Source of the DNA: Pseudomonadota bacterium
GTDB taxonomy: Bacteria; Pseudomonadota; Alphaproteobacteria; Rhizobiales; Tepidamorphaceae
Assembly: GCA_023435545.1 (NCBI GenBank)
Contig: JAEYRQ010000608.1
Coordinates: forward strand, 1 to 12,940
Length of the DNA stretch: 12,940 bases
Direction of reading: 5' to 3'
Shown here piece by piece: positions 7,400 to 12,940 of the stretch (position 1 is the first letter of the stretch; each line of letters opens with the position of its first letter). A model generated the notes under the pieces. That model saw only the letters and a program-made list of their open reading frames with translations. It had not been told where the DNA came from and searched no databases. The translations under genes and the position numbers were made by a program.

Positions 7400-7416
7400 G
7401 GATGCCAGGCGCATCC
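7400..7416 (-). promoter_or_regulatory. Leader hairpin before the amidohydrolase ribosome site
   Basis: GGATGC (7400-7405) and GCATCC (7411-7416) form a perfect 6-base stem with a 5-base loop. In the minus-strand transcript it lies 3 bases upstream of the GGGAGGGG ribosome site at 7389-7396. It could tune translation or mRNA stability, or be a DNA-level site. A single short stem in a GC-rich leader can also arise by chance. Confidence 0.25.
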
Positions 7417-7481
7417 GGTGTCGTGACGACGATCCCCCCGGCGCGATCGCTTGTGCAGACCATCGCGCCTGTCGTTCTGAT

Positions 7482-7541
7482 TTTTCGCTAGTCGAAAAAA
7501 TTGTTCATTCCCATCGTGCGGTGAACCTGGAGGACTGTCAA
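7482..7541 (-). promoter_or_regulatory. Amidohydrolase-operon promoter region with putative IclR operator
   Basis: Read on the minus strand, a perfect TTGACA (-35-like, 7541-7536) is followed after 38 bases by TTTCGACTAGCGAAAA (7497-7482), inside a longer inverted repeat TTTTTCG-N5-CGAAAAA at 7481-7499. The -10 is poor (CACGAT at a 17-base spacing). The same core motif, in the same orientation relative to the downstream gene, recurs at 9390-9405. The AT-rich block stands out strongly from the GC-rich surroundings. Binding by the IclR protein encoded next door is inferred. Confidence 0.6.
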
Positions 7542-7585
7542 TCGCCGGCAGATCGGGAAGGCCGGTATGGCCGGACCCGACGCAA

Positions 7586-8401
7586 TCAACGCACGCCGAT
7601 GATCGACTCGAGCACCGGATAGCGCGACAGGGTCTGCGCGATCCTCGCTGCGGAGGCGCGCAGTTCCTGAAGGCGGTTCCTCACCAGATCCTCGGCCGTC
7701 ACCATGCCCGAGTAGCCGGAGGAATTGAGGGCTGCGATCGTCCTGCCGGAGGTGCCGCGGATCGGCACGGCAAGCGCGGTGATGCCATAGTCCAGCTGGT
7801 CCACGGACGTCGAATAGTTCTTGTCCCGCACGTCCTCGATGATCGCCTTGAGCTCCGCCTTGTCGACGACCGTCCGGTTGGTCAGCGCCACGGGTACGAC
7901 CTCGCGCAGGTAGCGATCGAACGCCGCATCGGGCAGACCCGCCAGCAGCACGCGCCCCAGCGATGTGGCGTGAGCCGGGTAGCGGGCGCCGACGACAGCG
8001 GTCGGCCGGCGCGCGCGCTGCTCGGAGTAGTGGGCGATGTAGAGGACGTCGTGGCCCTCGAGCGTGGCAACCGAGGAGGCATCGCCGAACATGCCGACGA
8101 GCCGTGTCAGCTCGGGTTGCAGAACCTCGTCCACCCGCGCCGAGAAGTAGAACGCCGAGCCGAGGCTCATCACCTTCGGGCGCAAATGAAAGCGCTTGCC
8201 GGTCTGGCCCACGTAACCCATCGCCTGCAGCGTGATCAGGCTGCGCCGGGCTGCGGCAGGGCTCAGGCCGACACGCCGCGCGACCTCGCTGAGCGTCATC
8301 TCGGGGTGGGCGGAATCGAAACATTCGAGGATTGACAGCCCCCTGGCGAGGGCCTCGACGAATTCCGCCGGACGATCCTCCTCCGTGCTCGTTTCGAGCA
8401 T
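7586..8401 (-). CDS. IclR-family transcriptional regulator (PcaR/PobR/CatR-like)
   Basis: A 271-residue regulator. A winged helix-turn-helix occupies about 14-75 (FVEALARGLSILECFDSAHPEMTLSEVARRVGLSPAAARRSLITLQAMGYV, then wing GKRFHLRPKVMSLG). The IclR effector domain follows (TLEGHDVLYIAHY, VGARYPAHATSLGRVLLAGL, QLDYGITALAVPIRGTSGRTIAALNSSGYSGMVTAEDLV). The 'ALARGLSILECF...MTLSEVARRVGLSPAAARRSL' form is characteristic of the aromatic-catabolism branch that senses ring-cleavage intermediates such as beta-ketoadipate or muconate. The start at 8401 has GAGGAAGG 8 bases upstream. It is 27 bases downstream of the dioxygenase on the same strand, so it is co-transcribed and probably autoregulated through the divergent promoter near 9390. 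It most likely controls both arms of the locus. Confidence 0.92.
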   Translation of the reverse strand: MLETSTEEDRPAEFVEALARGLSILECFDSAHPEMTLSEVARRVGLSPAAARRSLITLQAMGYVGQTGKRFHLRPKVMSLGSAFYFSARVDEVLQPELTRLVGMFGDASSVATLEGHDVLYIAHYSEQRARRPTAVVGARYPAHATSLGRVLLAGLPDAAFDRYLREVVPVALTNRTVVDKAELKAIIEDVRDKNYSTSVDQLDYGITALAVPIRGTSGRTIAALNSSGYSGMVTAEDLVRNRLQELRASAARIAQTLSRYPVLESIIGVR

Positions 8402-8428
8402 GCCGCAAGCCTTCCTCAGTGGCCGTCT

Positions 8429-9286
8429 TCAGTCGCCGGGAGCGAGTGTGAAGTCGAAATTTATCATCGCATCCGGCTTGCGCTCCAGTGGAAGCTCCGC
8501 GGCGATCTCCGGCTTGTACGGCTCGATCCGGGCAATCAGCGACTTGCGCACCCCGAACACCGCGTCGTTGTCCACATACTCTGTGTTCTCGAAGAATGTC
8601 TCGGTGACGATGGGGCGCATGCCCTCGGCCCGGACCATGTAGTGGAGATGGGCGGCGCGCCAGGCGTGCCTGTTGCCCGCCCGCAGCAGTTCGCCCACCG
8701 GGCCGTCATAGGGCACCGTATAGGGCTTCGGCAGGACCGTCGTGTAGTAGTAGCGGCCTTGCGCGTCCGTTTCGAAGACGCCGCGCAGATCGTACTTGTC
8801 CTGGCCGGTCTCCTGGATCGGATAGGTTCCCGAGCCGTCGGCCTGCCAGGTGTCGACGATCGCGCCGGGAAGCGGGTGCTTGAGCGTGTCGCGGACGATG
8901 CCGTGGCAGAGCACCGTGACGCCCTCGCGGTCTCCCGCCAGATCGGCGCCGAGCGGCTTGCGCGGGGCATCGTCCAGGTAGAACGGGCCGAGATTCGAGT
9001 TCTCGGTGGCGCCGCCGCGCGTGTTGATCATGTCAACCAGCGCCGACCAGCCGAGCACATCCGACAACAGGATGAACTCGTGGCGGTCGGGCGTCGAGAT
9101 CTTCCCGCAGTCGTACAGGAAGGTGAGGACTCGCATCCATTCGTCCTGCGTCAGGTTGGTCTCGCGCGTGTAGTCGTGCAGGTGCTGGATCAGGCTGTCG
9201 AGCAGGAACCGGAAGCGCGATCCCTCCTCGGCCTTGAAGCTCGCCTTCACCGCGTCGGTGATCGTGAACTGATTGATGTCGCGCAT
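8429..9286 (-). CDS. Intradiol ring-cleavage dioxygenase (hydroxyquinol/catechol 1,2-dioxygenase family)
   Basis: A 285-residue non-haem Fe(III) enzyme that opens a vicinal diphenol between its two hydroxyls. The N-terminal helical dimerisation domain is present (FTITDAVKASFKAEEGSRFRFLLDSLIQHLHDYTRETNLTQDEWMRVLTFL). The catalytic domain contains GPFYLDDAP, IVDTWQADGSGTYPI and GRYYYTTVLPKPYTVPYDGP, then HAWRAAHLHYMV. The four expected iron ligands are Y155, Y189, H213 and H215, with spacing very close to known catechol and hydroxyquinol dioxygenases. Overall length and sequence feel favour the hydroxyquinol/chlorocatechol side, but the substrate is not certain. I chose ATG 9286 because GGAGGG lies 8 bases upstream and the protein then starts at the family position; an upstream ATG at 9379 adds an unlikely 31 residues. 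It leads the IclR transcript and diverges from the lyase-like gene. Confidence 0.93.
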   Translation of the reverse strand: MRDINQFTITDAVKASFKAEEGSRFRFLLDSLIQHLHDYTRETNLTQDEWMRVLTFLYDCGKISTPDRHEFILLSDVLGWSALVDMINTRGGATENSNLGPFYLDDAPRKPLGADLAGDREGVTVLCHGIVRDTLKHPLPGAIVDTWQADGSGTYPIQETGQDKYDLRGVFETDAQGRYYYTTVLPKPYTVPYDGPVGELLRAGNRHAWRAAHLHYMVRAEGMRPIVTETFFENTEYVDNDAVFGVRKSLIARIEPYKPEIAAELPLERKPDAMINFDFTLAPGD

Positions 9287-9342
9287 CCCAGTCTCCCTCC
9301 CATTCTTGGCATGCGGCGCGCCGAAGCAGGTGCGCCCCAGTC

Positions 9343-9370
9343 TTGACAGCACCCTAGTTCGGAGCATAGT
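9343..9370 (+). promoter_or_regulatory. Putative sigma-70 promoter of the lyase-CoA transferase-TRAP operon
   Basis: TTGACA (9343-9348) is separated by 16 bases from CATAGT (9365-9370), which matches the -10 consensus at 4 of 6 positions. Transcription would begin near 9377, giving a leader of about 43 bases. The putative IclR site at 9390-9405 would then lie just downstream of the start, a position that favours repression of this direction. Confidence 0.5.
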
Positions 9371-9379
9371 TTCCGACAA
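9351..9379 (-). promoter_or_regulatory. Putative divergent promoter of the dioxygenase-iclR transcript
   Basis: On the minus strand, TTGTCG (9379-9374, 4 of 6 to the -35 consensus) and TAGGGT (9356-9351, 3 of 6) are 17 bases apart. This overlaps the plus-strand promoter, so the two directions probably compete. The putative IclR site at 9390-9405 would lie just upstream of this -35, where an activator can contact polymerase. The hexamers are weak, so this is tentative. Confidence 0.3.
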
Positions 9380-9389
9380 GAGAAAAAGA

Positions 9390-9405
9390 TTTCGGCTAGC
9401 GAAAA
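9390..9405 (+). promoter_or_regulatory. Putative IclR operator, second copy (TTTCGGCTAGCGAAAA)
   Basis: This 16-base site differs at one position from the motif upstream of the amidohydrolase (TTTCGACTAGCGAAAA at 7497-7482). Both contain TTTCG...CGAAA arms around CTAG. It lies between the divergent dioxygenase and lyase-like genes and directly before the GGGAGGG ribosome site (9410-9416) of the latter. Two near-identical AT-rich sites in a GC-rich region, both at promoters of a locus with one IclR gene, make it a strong operator candidate. Confidence 0.65.
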
Positions 9406-9419
9406 TTCAGGGAGGGTCG

Positions 9420-10232
9420 ATGCGCATCGGCAAGCAGGACAGCGCCTACACGGCGATCGCCACCTCGGATGCGCACACGATCACGGTGCGCGGCCACGAT
9501 CTGTGTTCCGAACTGATCGGGAAGATCGACTTCACCGACTATTTCTGGCTGCTGGTCACCGGCTCGCGGCCGGACGAGCGCCAGCGGGCGATCACCAATG
9601 CCTGCCTGGTCGCCATCGCGGAACACGGGCTGGTGCCGAGCGTGCAGGCCGCGCGCATGACTCTCGCGGCGGGGCCGGACGCCTGGCAGGGGGCGATGGC
9701 CGCCGGGCTGCTCGGCATGGGCTCCGTCGTCGCCGGCAGTTCCGAAGCCGCCGGCCGCTACATCGTCGAGGTGCTCGAGGCGAGCCGCGGCTCTGACCTC
9801 GACACAGCGGCGCGGCAGAGCCTCGAGGCGCTGAAGGCGTCTCGCAGCAAGGTCCCCGGCCTCGGCCATCCCCAGCACAGCAGCGGCGATCCGCGCGCCG
9901 ATACGCTGCTGGCACTCGCCGACAGGCTGGGTGTCACCGGCGATCATATCGGTTGCCTGCGCGTCATCGCTGATCTGGCGCCCGGCATCATGAACCGGCC
10001 GCTGCCGGTCAACGTGTCGGGCGCGATTCCCGCGTTGATGCTCGATGCGGGCTGGCCGGTCGATGCGATGAAGGGCATCCCGCTGCTCGCCCGCGTGGCG
10101 GGGCTCGTCGCGCACCTGTTCGAAGAGTCACAGCGTTCGATCGGCTTCATCATGTCCCACCAGGCAGACCTTGCCATCGCTTATGACGGCCCAGCGGCGG
10201 TGACCTCGAAGGCGGCCACCGAGACCAAGTGA
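9420..10232 (+). CDS. Citrate-synthase-fold protein, citryl-CoA-lyase-like
   Basis: A 270-residue short member of the citrate synthase superfamily, the length typical of stand-alone citryl-CoA lyases, which split citryl-CoA-type thioesters into acetyl-CoA and an oxo acid. Recognisable segments are TVRGHDLCSELIGKIDFTDYFWLLVTG, AIAEHGLVPSVQAARM, KVPGLGHPQHSSGDPRADTLLALA (H150 matching the conserved GxGH histidine) and RVAGLVAHLFEE. Where the family usually has Asn-Val-Asp-Gly, this protein reads NVSGAIPALMLDAGWP, so Ser200 replaces the catalytic aspartate. The histidine of the GPLHGGA block also seems absent (GLLGMGSVVAGSSEAA), as in other short members. Start ATG 9420 has GGGAGGG 3 bases upstream. 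It heads a plus-strand operon; the CoA transferase starts 10 bases after its stop. I infer C-C cleavage or condensation of a CoA-activated ring-cleavage product. Confidence 0.82.
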   Translation: MRIGKQDSAYTAIATSDAHTITVRGHDLCSELIGKIDFTDYFWLLVTGSRPDERQRAITNACLVAIAEHGLVPSVQAARMTLAAGPDAWQGAMAAGLLGMGSVVAGSSEAAGRYIVEVLEASRGSDLDTAARQSLEALKASRSKVPGLGHPQHSSGDPRADTLLALADRLGVTGDHIGCLRVIADLAPGIMNRPLPVNVSGAIPALMLDAGWPVDAMKGIPLLARVAGLVAHLFEESQRSIGFIMSHQADLAIAYDGPAAVTSKAATETK

Positions 10233-10242
10233 GGCAGCGTCC

Positions 10243-11388
10243 GTGACGAAGATCCTGACCGACTTCCGCGTGGTTGAAATGGGCACCTACATCACCGGGC
10301 CCGCCGCCGGCATGCATCTGGCCGATCTCGGCGCCGACGTGATCAAGGTGGAGCGGCCCGGCCAGGGCGATCCGTTCCGGGCGTTCAAGGGCGGTCTCTA
10401 CTCGCCGCACTACCAGACGTACAACCGCAACAAGCGGTCGATCGCGCTGGACACCGGCAAGCCCGACGACCGGGCCGTGTTCCACGATCTGATCCGGACC
10501 GCCGACGTCTTCATCCAGAACTTCCGGCCCGGCGTCGCCGAGCGGCTCTCTGCCGGCGCCGAGGAACTGCAGCGGATCAATCCGCGGCTGGTCTATTGCG
10601 CGATCACCGGCTTCGGCCAGAGCGGCCCGGCGCGCGACCGGCCCGCCTATGACACGGTCGCCCAGGCGGCAAGCGCCTATCTGCGGCTGCTGACGCCGCC
10701 GGCCAATCCGCGCGTCATCGGCCCGGCGATCGCCGATGCGGTAACCGGCCACTACGCGGCGCTCGGCATCGTCGCGGCGCTTCTCGAACGGTCGAAGACC
10801 GGCAAGGGCAGGCGCCTCGACATCTCGATGCTCGAGGCGATGTGCCACTTCAACCTGGACAGCTTCACCCACTACTTCAGTGTCGGCGAAGTGATGGGTC
10901 CGCTCAGCCGGCCGATGGTCTCGCAGTCCTACACCTTCGCCTGCGCCGACGGGAAATGGATCGCGATCCATCTTTCCTCGCCGCAGAAGTTCTGGGAGGG
11001 GCTCGTCGCGGCGGCCGAGCGGCCGGACCTGCTCACCGACGACCGGTTCGCCGAGCGGTTGAACCGCATCAGGCATCAGCAGGACCTGATCGACATCCTG
11101 ACGCCGATCTTCGCCACGCGGACGCGCCAGGAGTGGTGCGACATCCTGCTTGAGCAGGAGGTGCCGCACTCGCCGGCCTACGATTCGAACGAAGCGCTGG
11201 AGGACCCCCAGGCGAAGCACCTGCACATCGCGGTGGAGGCGACGCACCTGACGATGGGGCCGTTCAAGACCGTGCGGCCGCCCTACAGCTTCGACGGCGA
11301 GGCCGATCTCGACGTGCTGCCGCCGCCGACGCTCGACGAGCACGGCGAGGAAATCAGGGCCGAACTGGCCGGCCGGCGGACCGGCTGA
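10243..11388 (+). CDS. CaiB/BaiF-family (class III) CoA transferase
   Basis: A 381-residue enzyme that moves CoA between carboxylic acids through an aspartyl anhydride/thioester. Landmarks are FRVVEMGTYITGPAAGMHLADLGADVIKVERPGQGDPFR at the N-terminus, NRNKRSIALD, DVFIQNFRPGVAERL, LVYCAITGFGQSGP and RPAYDTVAQAASA. D137 in the last motif is the expected catalytic aspartate. The small domain (GRRLDISMLEAM, DGKWIAIHLSSPQKFWEGL) and the C-terminal PPTLDEHGEEIRAEL are complete. The start is GTG at 10243 with GAGG 8 bases upstream, overlapping the previous stop. Its place directly after the citryl-CoA-lyase-like gene parallels CoA transferase plus lyase pairs in itaconate- and citramalate-type pathways, so the two probably act in sequence on one dicarboxylate or tricarboxylate. 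The acid acceptor and CoA donor are unknown. Confidence 0.93.
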   Translation: MTKILTDFRVVEMGTYITGPAAGMHLADLGADVIKVERPGQGDPFRAFKGGLYSPHYQTYNRNKRSIALDTGKPDDRAVFHDLIRTADVFIQNFRPGVAERLSAGAEELQRINPRLVYCAITGFGQSGPARDRPAYDTVAQAASAYLRLLTPPANPRVIGPAIADAVTGHYAALGIVAALLERSKTGKGRRLDISMLEAMCHFNLDSFTHYFSVGEVMGPLSRPMVSQSYTFACADGKWIAIHLSSPQKFWEGLVAAAERPDLLTDDRFAERLNRIRHQQDLIDILTPIFATRTRQEWCDILLEQEVPHSPAYDSNEALEDPQAKHLHIAVEATHLTMGPFKTVRPPYSFDGEADLDVLPPPTLDEHGEEIRAELAGRRTG

Positions 11389-11418
11389 ACCGACGCCGCA
11401 TACCCGGAGGAGGGGACC

Positions 11419-11802
11419 ATGGCGCTACCGGTCGAAGAGGTGATGAAGGCCAGCAGCGGAATGCTGCAGAAGCAGCTCTACGCGATCTTTACCTCGCCGG
11501 TCGCAGGTCTCGGGCCCGTGCTGGAGACCATCGAGGCGCATCTGGCGTTTCAGGTGGCGCTCGAGCGGGAGGGGGTGCTCTACGCCGCGGGGCCAATGTG
11601 GACCGATGACGAGCAGAGCTGGGACGGTGACGGGCTCGTCGTCGTGCGTGCAGGATCGAGGGACGAGGCGATCGCCATCGCCGAGCGCGATCCGATGCAC
11701 GCGAGCGGCGCCCGCCGCTTCACGGTCCGGCCGTGGATGATCAACGAAGGCAGCATAACCGTCCGGCTCGACTGCTCGAGCCAGACGTTCAAAGTGCTCT
11801 GA
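11419..11802 (+). CDS. YciI-like protein (ferredoxin-like fold, related to muconolactone isomerase)
   Basis: A 127-residue protein with the YCII/dimeric alpha-beta-barrel pattern: QLYAIFTSP, then HLAFQVALEREGVLYAAGPMW, GDGLVVVRAGSRDEAIAIAERDPMHASGARRFTVRPWMINEG. H41 and D91 correspond to the conserved His and Asp proposed as active-site residues in the family. The first 18 residues and a C-terminal strand (SITVRLDCSSQTFKVL) extend beyond the roughly 95-residue core. The fold is shared with muconolactone isomerase, and members often sit in aromatic catabolic operons. An isomerase or lactone-processing step after ring cleavage is therefore plausible here, but unproven. The ATG at 11419 has GGAGGAGGGG just upstream; the gene lies 30 bases after the CoA transferase and 17 before dctP. 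Confidence 0.82.
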   Translation: MALPVEEVMKASSGMLQKQLYAIFTSPVAGLGPVLETIEAHLAFQVALEREGVLYAAGPMWTDDEQSWDGDGLVVVRAGSRDEAIAIAERDPMHASGARRFTVRPWMINEGSITVRLDCSSQTFKVL

Positions 11803-11819
11803 ACCAGGGAGGAACGACC

Positions 11820-12899
11820 ATGAAGAGACTGCCCGGCCTGTTGCTGGCGAGCGCGCTCGCCATTCCGTCGATGGCCTACGGCCAGGAGACGATCCAGCTC
11901 ACCATCGCCTCGAGCCATCCGACCACGATCCCGTGGATCGGCATGATCCAGACCGAGTTCATGCCGGATGTCGACCGGCGCCTCGCGGAAACCGGCAACT
12001 ACAAGATCGACTGGCAGGAGGCGTTCGGCGGCCAGCTCTACAAGGCAAACGCGACGCTGACATCGGTCGAGGAGGGCATCACCGACATTGGCTGGGTGTT
12101 CTCCTATCTCGAGGGCGCCAAGATGCCGCTCAGCCAAGTGACCGCCTATACCCCGTTCTCGACGAACAACGTTCCGGCGCAGCTCGACACGATGGCCGAT
12201 CTGTTCGAGCAGTTTCCGGAGTTCAAGAACGAGTGGGAGCAGTACAATCTGGTGTTCCTCGGTGCGACCGGCTCCGACAGCTACGACCTCTACACCAAGC
12301 AGCAGATCGCCTCGCTGGACGATCTCAACGGCATGAAGATCTCCGCTCCCGGCGTGCTCGGCACCTGGCTGCGGGGCCTCGGCGCCAATGCCGTCGACGG
12401 GGCGCTGCCGACCTTCTACACCGACATCCAGACCGGCGTTTCGGACGGGGTTCTGTCGCTCGCCCTCGGCGTCCTGCCGACGAAGCTCTACGAAGTCGCT
12501 CCCCATATCACCCGCGCGGATGCCGGTGTCGTCTTCTCGGGTGGCCTGGCAATCAACCGCGACTCCTGGGACGCGCTTCCCGAGGAGGTGCAGCAGGCGC
12601 TGCTTGCCGCTGGCGAGGTCTATTCCAAGGCGCATGCGCAGGATCTGATGGATCGGCACGAGATGGCGCTGAACAAGATCCAGGAGCTCGGAGCCGACCA
12701 GAGCACGCCGGTGACGATGACCGTCATGTCGCCCGAGATGCGCAAGGAGTGGGCCGACAGGTTGCCCGATCTTGCCGGCGAGTGGGCGGCAGACGCGCAG
12801 GCGCGCGGGCTTCCCGGCGACGCGTTCCTGGCGGCCTACATGGAGGGCCTGCGCGCGCGGGGCGAGGAGCCGCGGCGCGACTGGGGCAAGGCCGAGTAG
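11820..12899 (+). CDS. dctP: TRAP transporter solute-binding protein (DctP family)
   Basis: A 359-residue periplasmic receptor. MKRLPGLLLASALAIPSMAYGQ is a Sec signal peptide cleaved near AYG-QE (about residue 21). The mature part has the DctP pattern: IQLTIASSHPTTIPWIGMIQ, WQEAFGGQLYKANATLTSVEEGITDIGWV, DDLNGMKISAPG, GANAVDGALPTFYTDIQTGVSDGVL and AINRDSWDALPEEVQQALLAAG. At the site where most family members have Arg (KIRxPG), which binds the ligand carboxylate, this protein has Ser175. It still has residues around LPTFYTDIQTG that line the pocket in relatives. The start has AGGGAGGA 6 bases upstream, 17 bases after the YciI-like gene. The membrane partners DctQ and DctM are not in the window and should follow to the right. 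It probably delivers the substrate of this locus. Confidence 0.93.
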   Translation: MKRLPGLLLASALAIPSMAYGQETIQLTIASSHPTTIPWIGMIQTEFMPDVDRRLAETGNYKIDWQEAFGGQLYKANATLTSVEEGITDIGWVFSYLEGAKMPLSQVTAYTPFSTNNVPAQLDTMADLFEQFPEFKNEWEQYNLVFLGATGSDSYDLYTKQQIASLDDLNGMKISAPGVLGTWLRGLGANAVDGALPTFYTDIQTGVSDGVLSLALGVLPTKLYEVAPHITRADAGVVFSGGLAINRDSWDALPEEVQQALLAAGEVYSKAHAQDLMDRHEMALNKIQELGADQSTPVTMTVMSPEMRKEWADRLPDLAGEWAADAQARGLPGDAFLAAYMEGLRARGEEPRRDWGKAE

Positions 12900-12901
12900 T
12901 C

Positions 12902-12933
12902 GCGTCGGTCGGCGGCGCAGGCATTGCCGACGC
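12902..12933 (+). other. Inverted repeat just after dctP
   Basis: GCGTCGG (12902-12908) and CCGACGC (12927-12933) can pair across an 18-base loop, beginning 2 bases after the dctP stop. There is no T-run, so full termination is unlikely. In TRAP operons a stem after dctP can stabilise the upstream message and raise receptor levels over the membrane subunits. Only 41 bases are visible here, so this is tentative. Confidence 0.2.
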
Positions 12934-12940
12934 TCGCGGA

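Noticed and set aside
7481..7499. AT-rich inverted repeat read as an intrinsic terminator after iclR
   Set aside because: The stem is weak A/T pairing, it lies about 90 bases past the iclR stop, and a near-identical motif recurs at another promoter, which fits an operator better.
9287..9379. Upstream ATG at 9379 extending the dioxygenase by 31 residues
   Set aside because: The extension would cover the divergent promoter region and lacks a ribosome site, whereas ATG 9286 has GGAGGG at good spacing and matches the family start.
10150..11343. Long open frame (397 codons) antisense to the CoA transferase
   Set aside because: It is a mirror of a clearly conserved gene in GC-rich DNA, is rich in Arg/Gly/Asp/His without family motifs, and has no supporting ribosome site.
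11580..12659. Open minus-strand frame of 359 codons across the YciI-like and dctP genes
   Set aside because: It spans two well-supported genes and their junction, which is typical of a GC-driven shadow frame.
1..12940. Scan for tRNA or rRNA genes, CRISPR arrays, transposases, attachment sites and riboswitches
   Set aside because: No cloverleaf-like segment, regularly spaced repeats, transposase motifs or recognised aptamer was seen; gaps between genes are short (at most 202 bases).

Overview
The window looks like a GC-rich alphaproteobacterial chromosome. The signs are high GC at third codon positions, Shine-Dalgarno sites of the GGAGG/GGGAGGGG type, occasional TTG and GTG starts, and a gene repertoire (IclR, TetR, TRAP transporter, class III CoA transferase) typical of Rhodospirillales or Hyphomicrobiales. 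The order is my guess. There are twelve convincing protein genes and no RNA gene, CRISPR array or insertion sequence.

Left part (1-2838): a minus-strand pair encodes a small helical protein and a secreted, beta-barrel-like envelope protein that runs off the left edge. The two overlap by ATGA. They diverge from a plus-strand gene for a membrane-anchored regulator-like protein with an N-terminal cytoplasmic domain, a TolB-like domain and TPR repeats. The 139-base gap between them carries two inverted repeats. Middle-left (2879-4782): a TetR regulator is followed by a 12-helix MFS transporter, with a perfect 14-base palindrome between them that is the likely TetR operator.

The main interest is 4821-12899, which reads as one catabolic locus for an aromatic or otherwise cyclic compound. 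On the minus strand are an intradiol ring-cleavage dioxygenase (hydroxyquinol/catechol type) and an IclR regulator, then an amidohydrolase and a stand-alone MetE-C-like zinc methyl/alkyltransferase. Diverging on the plus strand are a citrate-synthase-fold (citryl-CoA-lyase-like) protein, a CaiB/BaiF CoA transferase, a YciI/muconolactone-isomerase-fold protein and a TRAP solute receptor (DctP). The DctQ and DctM membrane subunits would lie beyond the right edge.

Two promoters of this locus, 1.9 kb apart, share the same 16-base motif TTTCGRCTAGCGAAAA. In both cases it lies about 40 bases downstream of a perfect TTGACA and faces the same way relative to the gene. This is a good candidate for the IclR operator and ties both arms into one regulon. 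A plausible working order is uptake by the TRAP system, side-group removal by the amidohydrolase and MetE-like protein, ring opening by the dioxygenase, isomerisation by the YciI-like protein, CoA activation by CaiB, and carbon-carbon cleavage by the citryl-CoA-lyase-like protein. The substrate cannot be read from the sequence. Two proteins lack a hallmark residue: the lyase has Ser where Asp is expected, and the DctP receptor has Ser where Arg is expected. The chemistry may therefore differ from the textbook versions.
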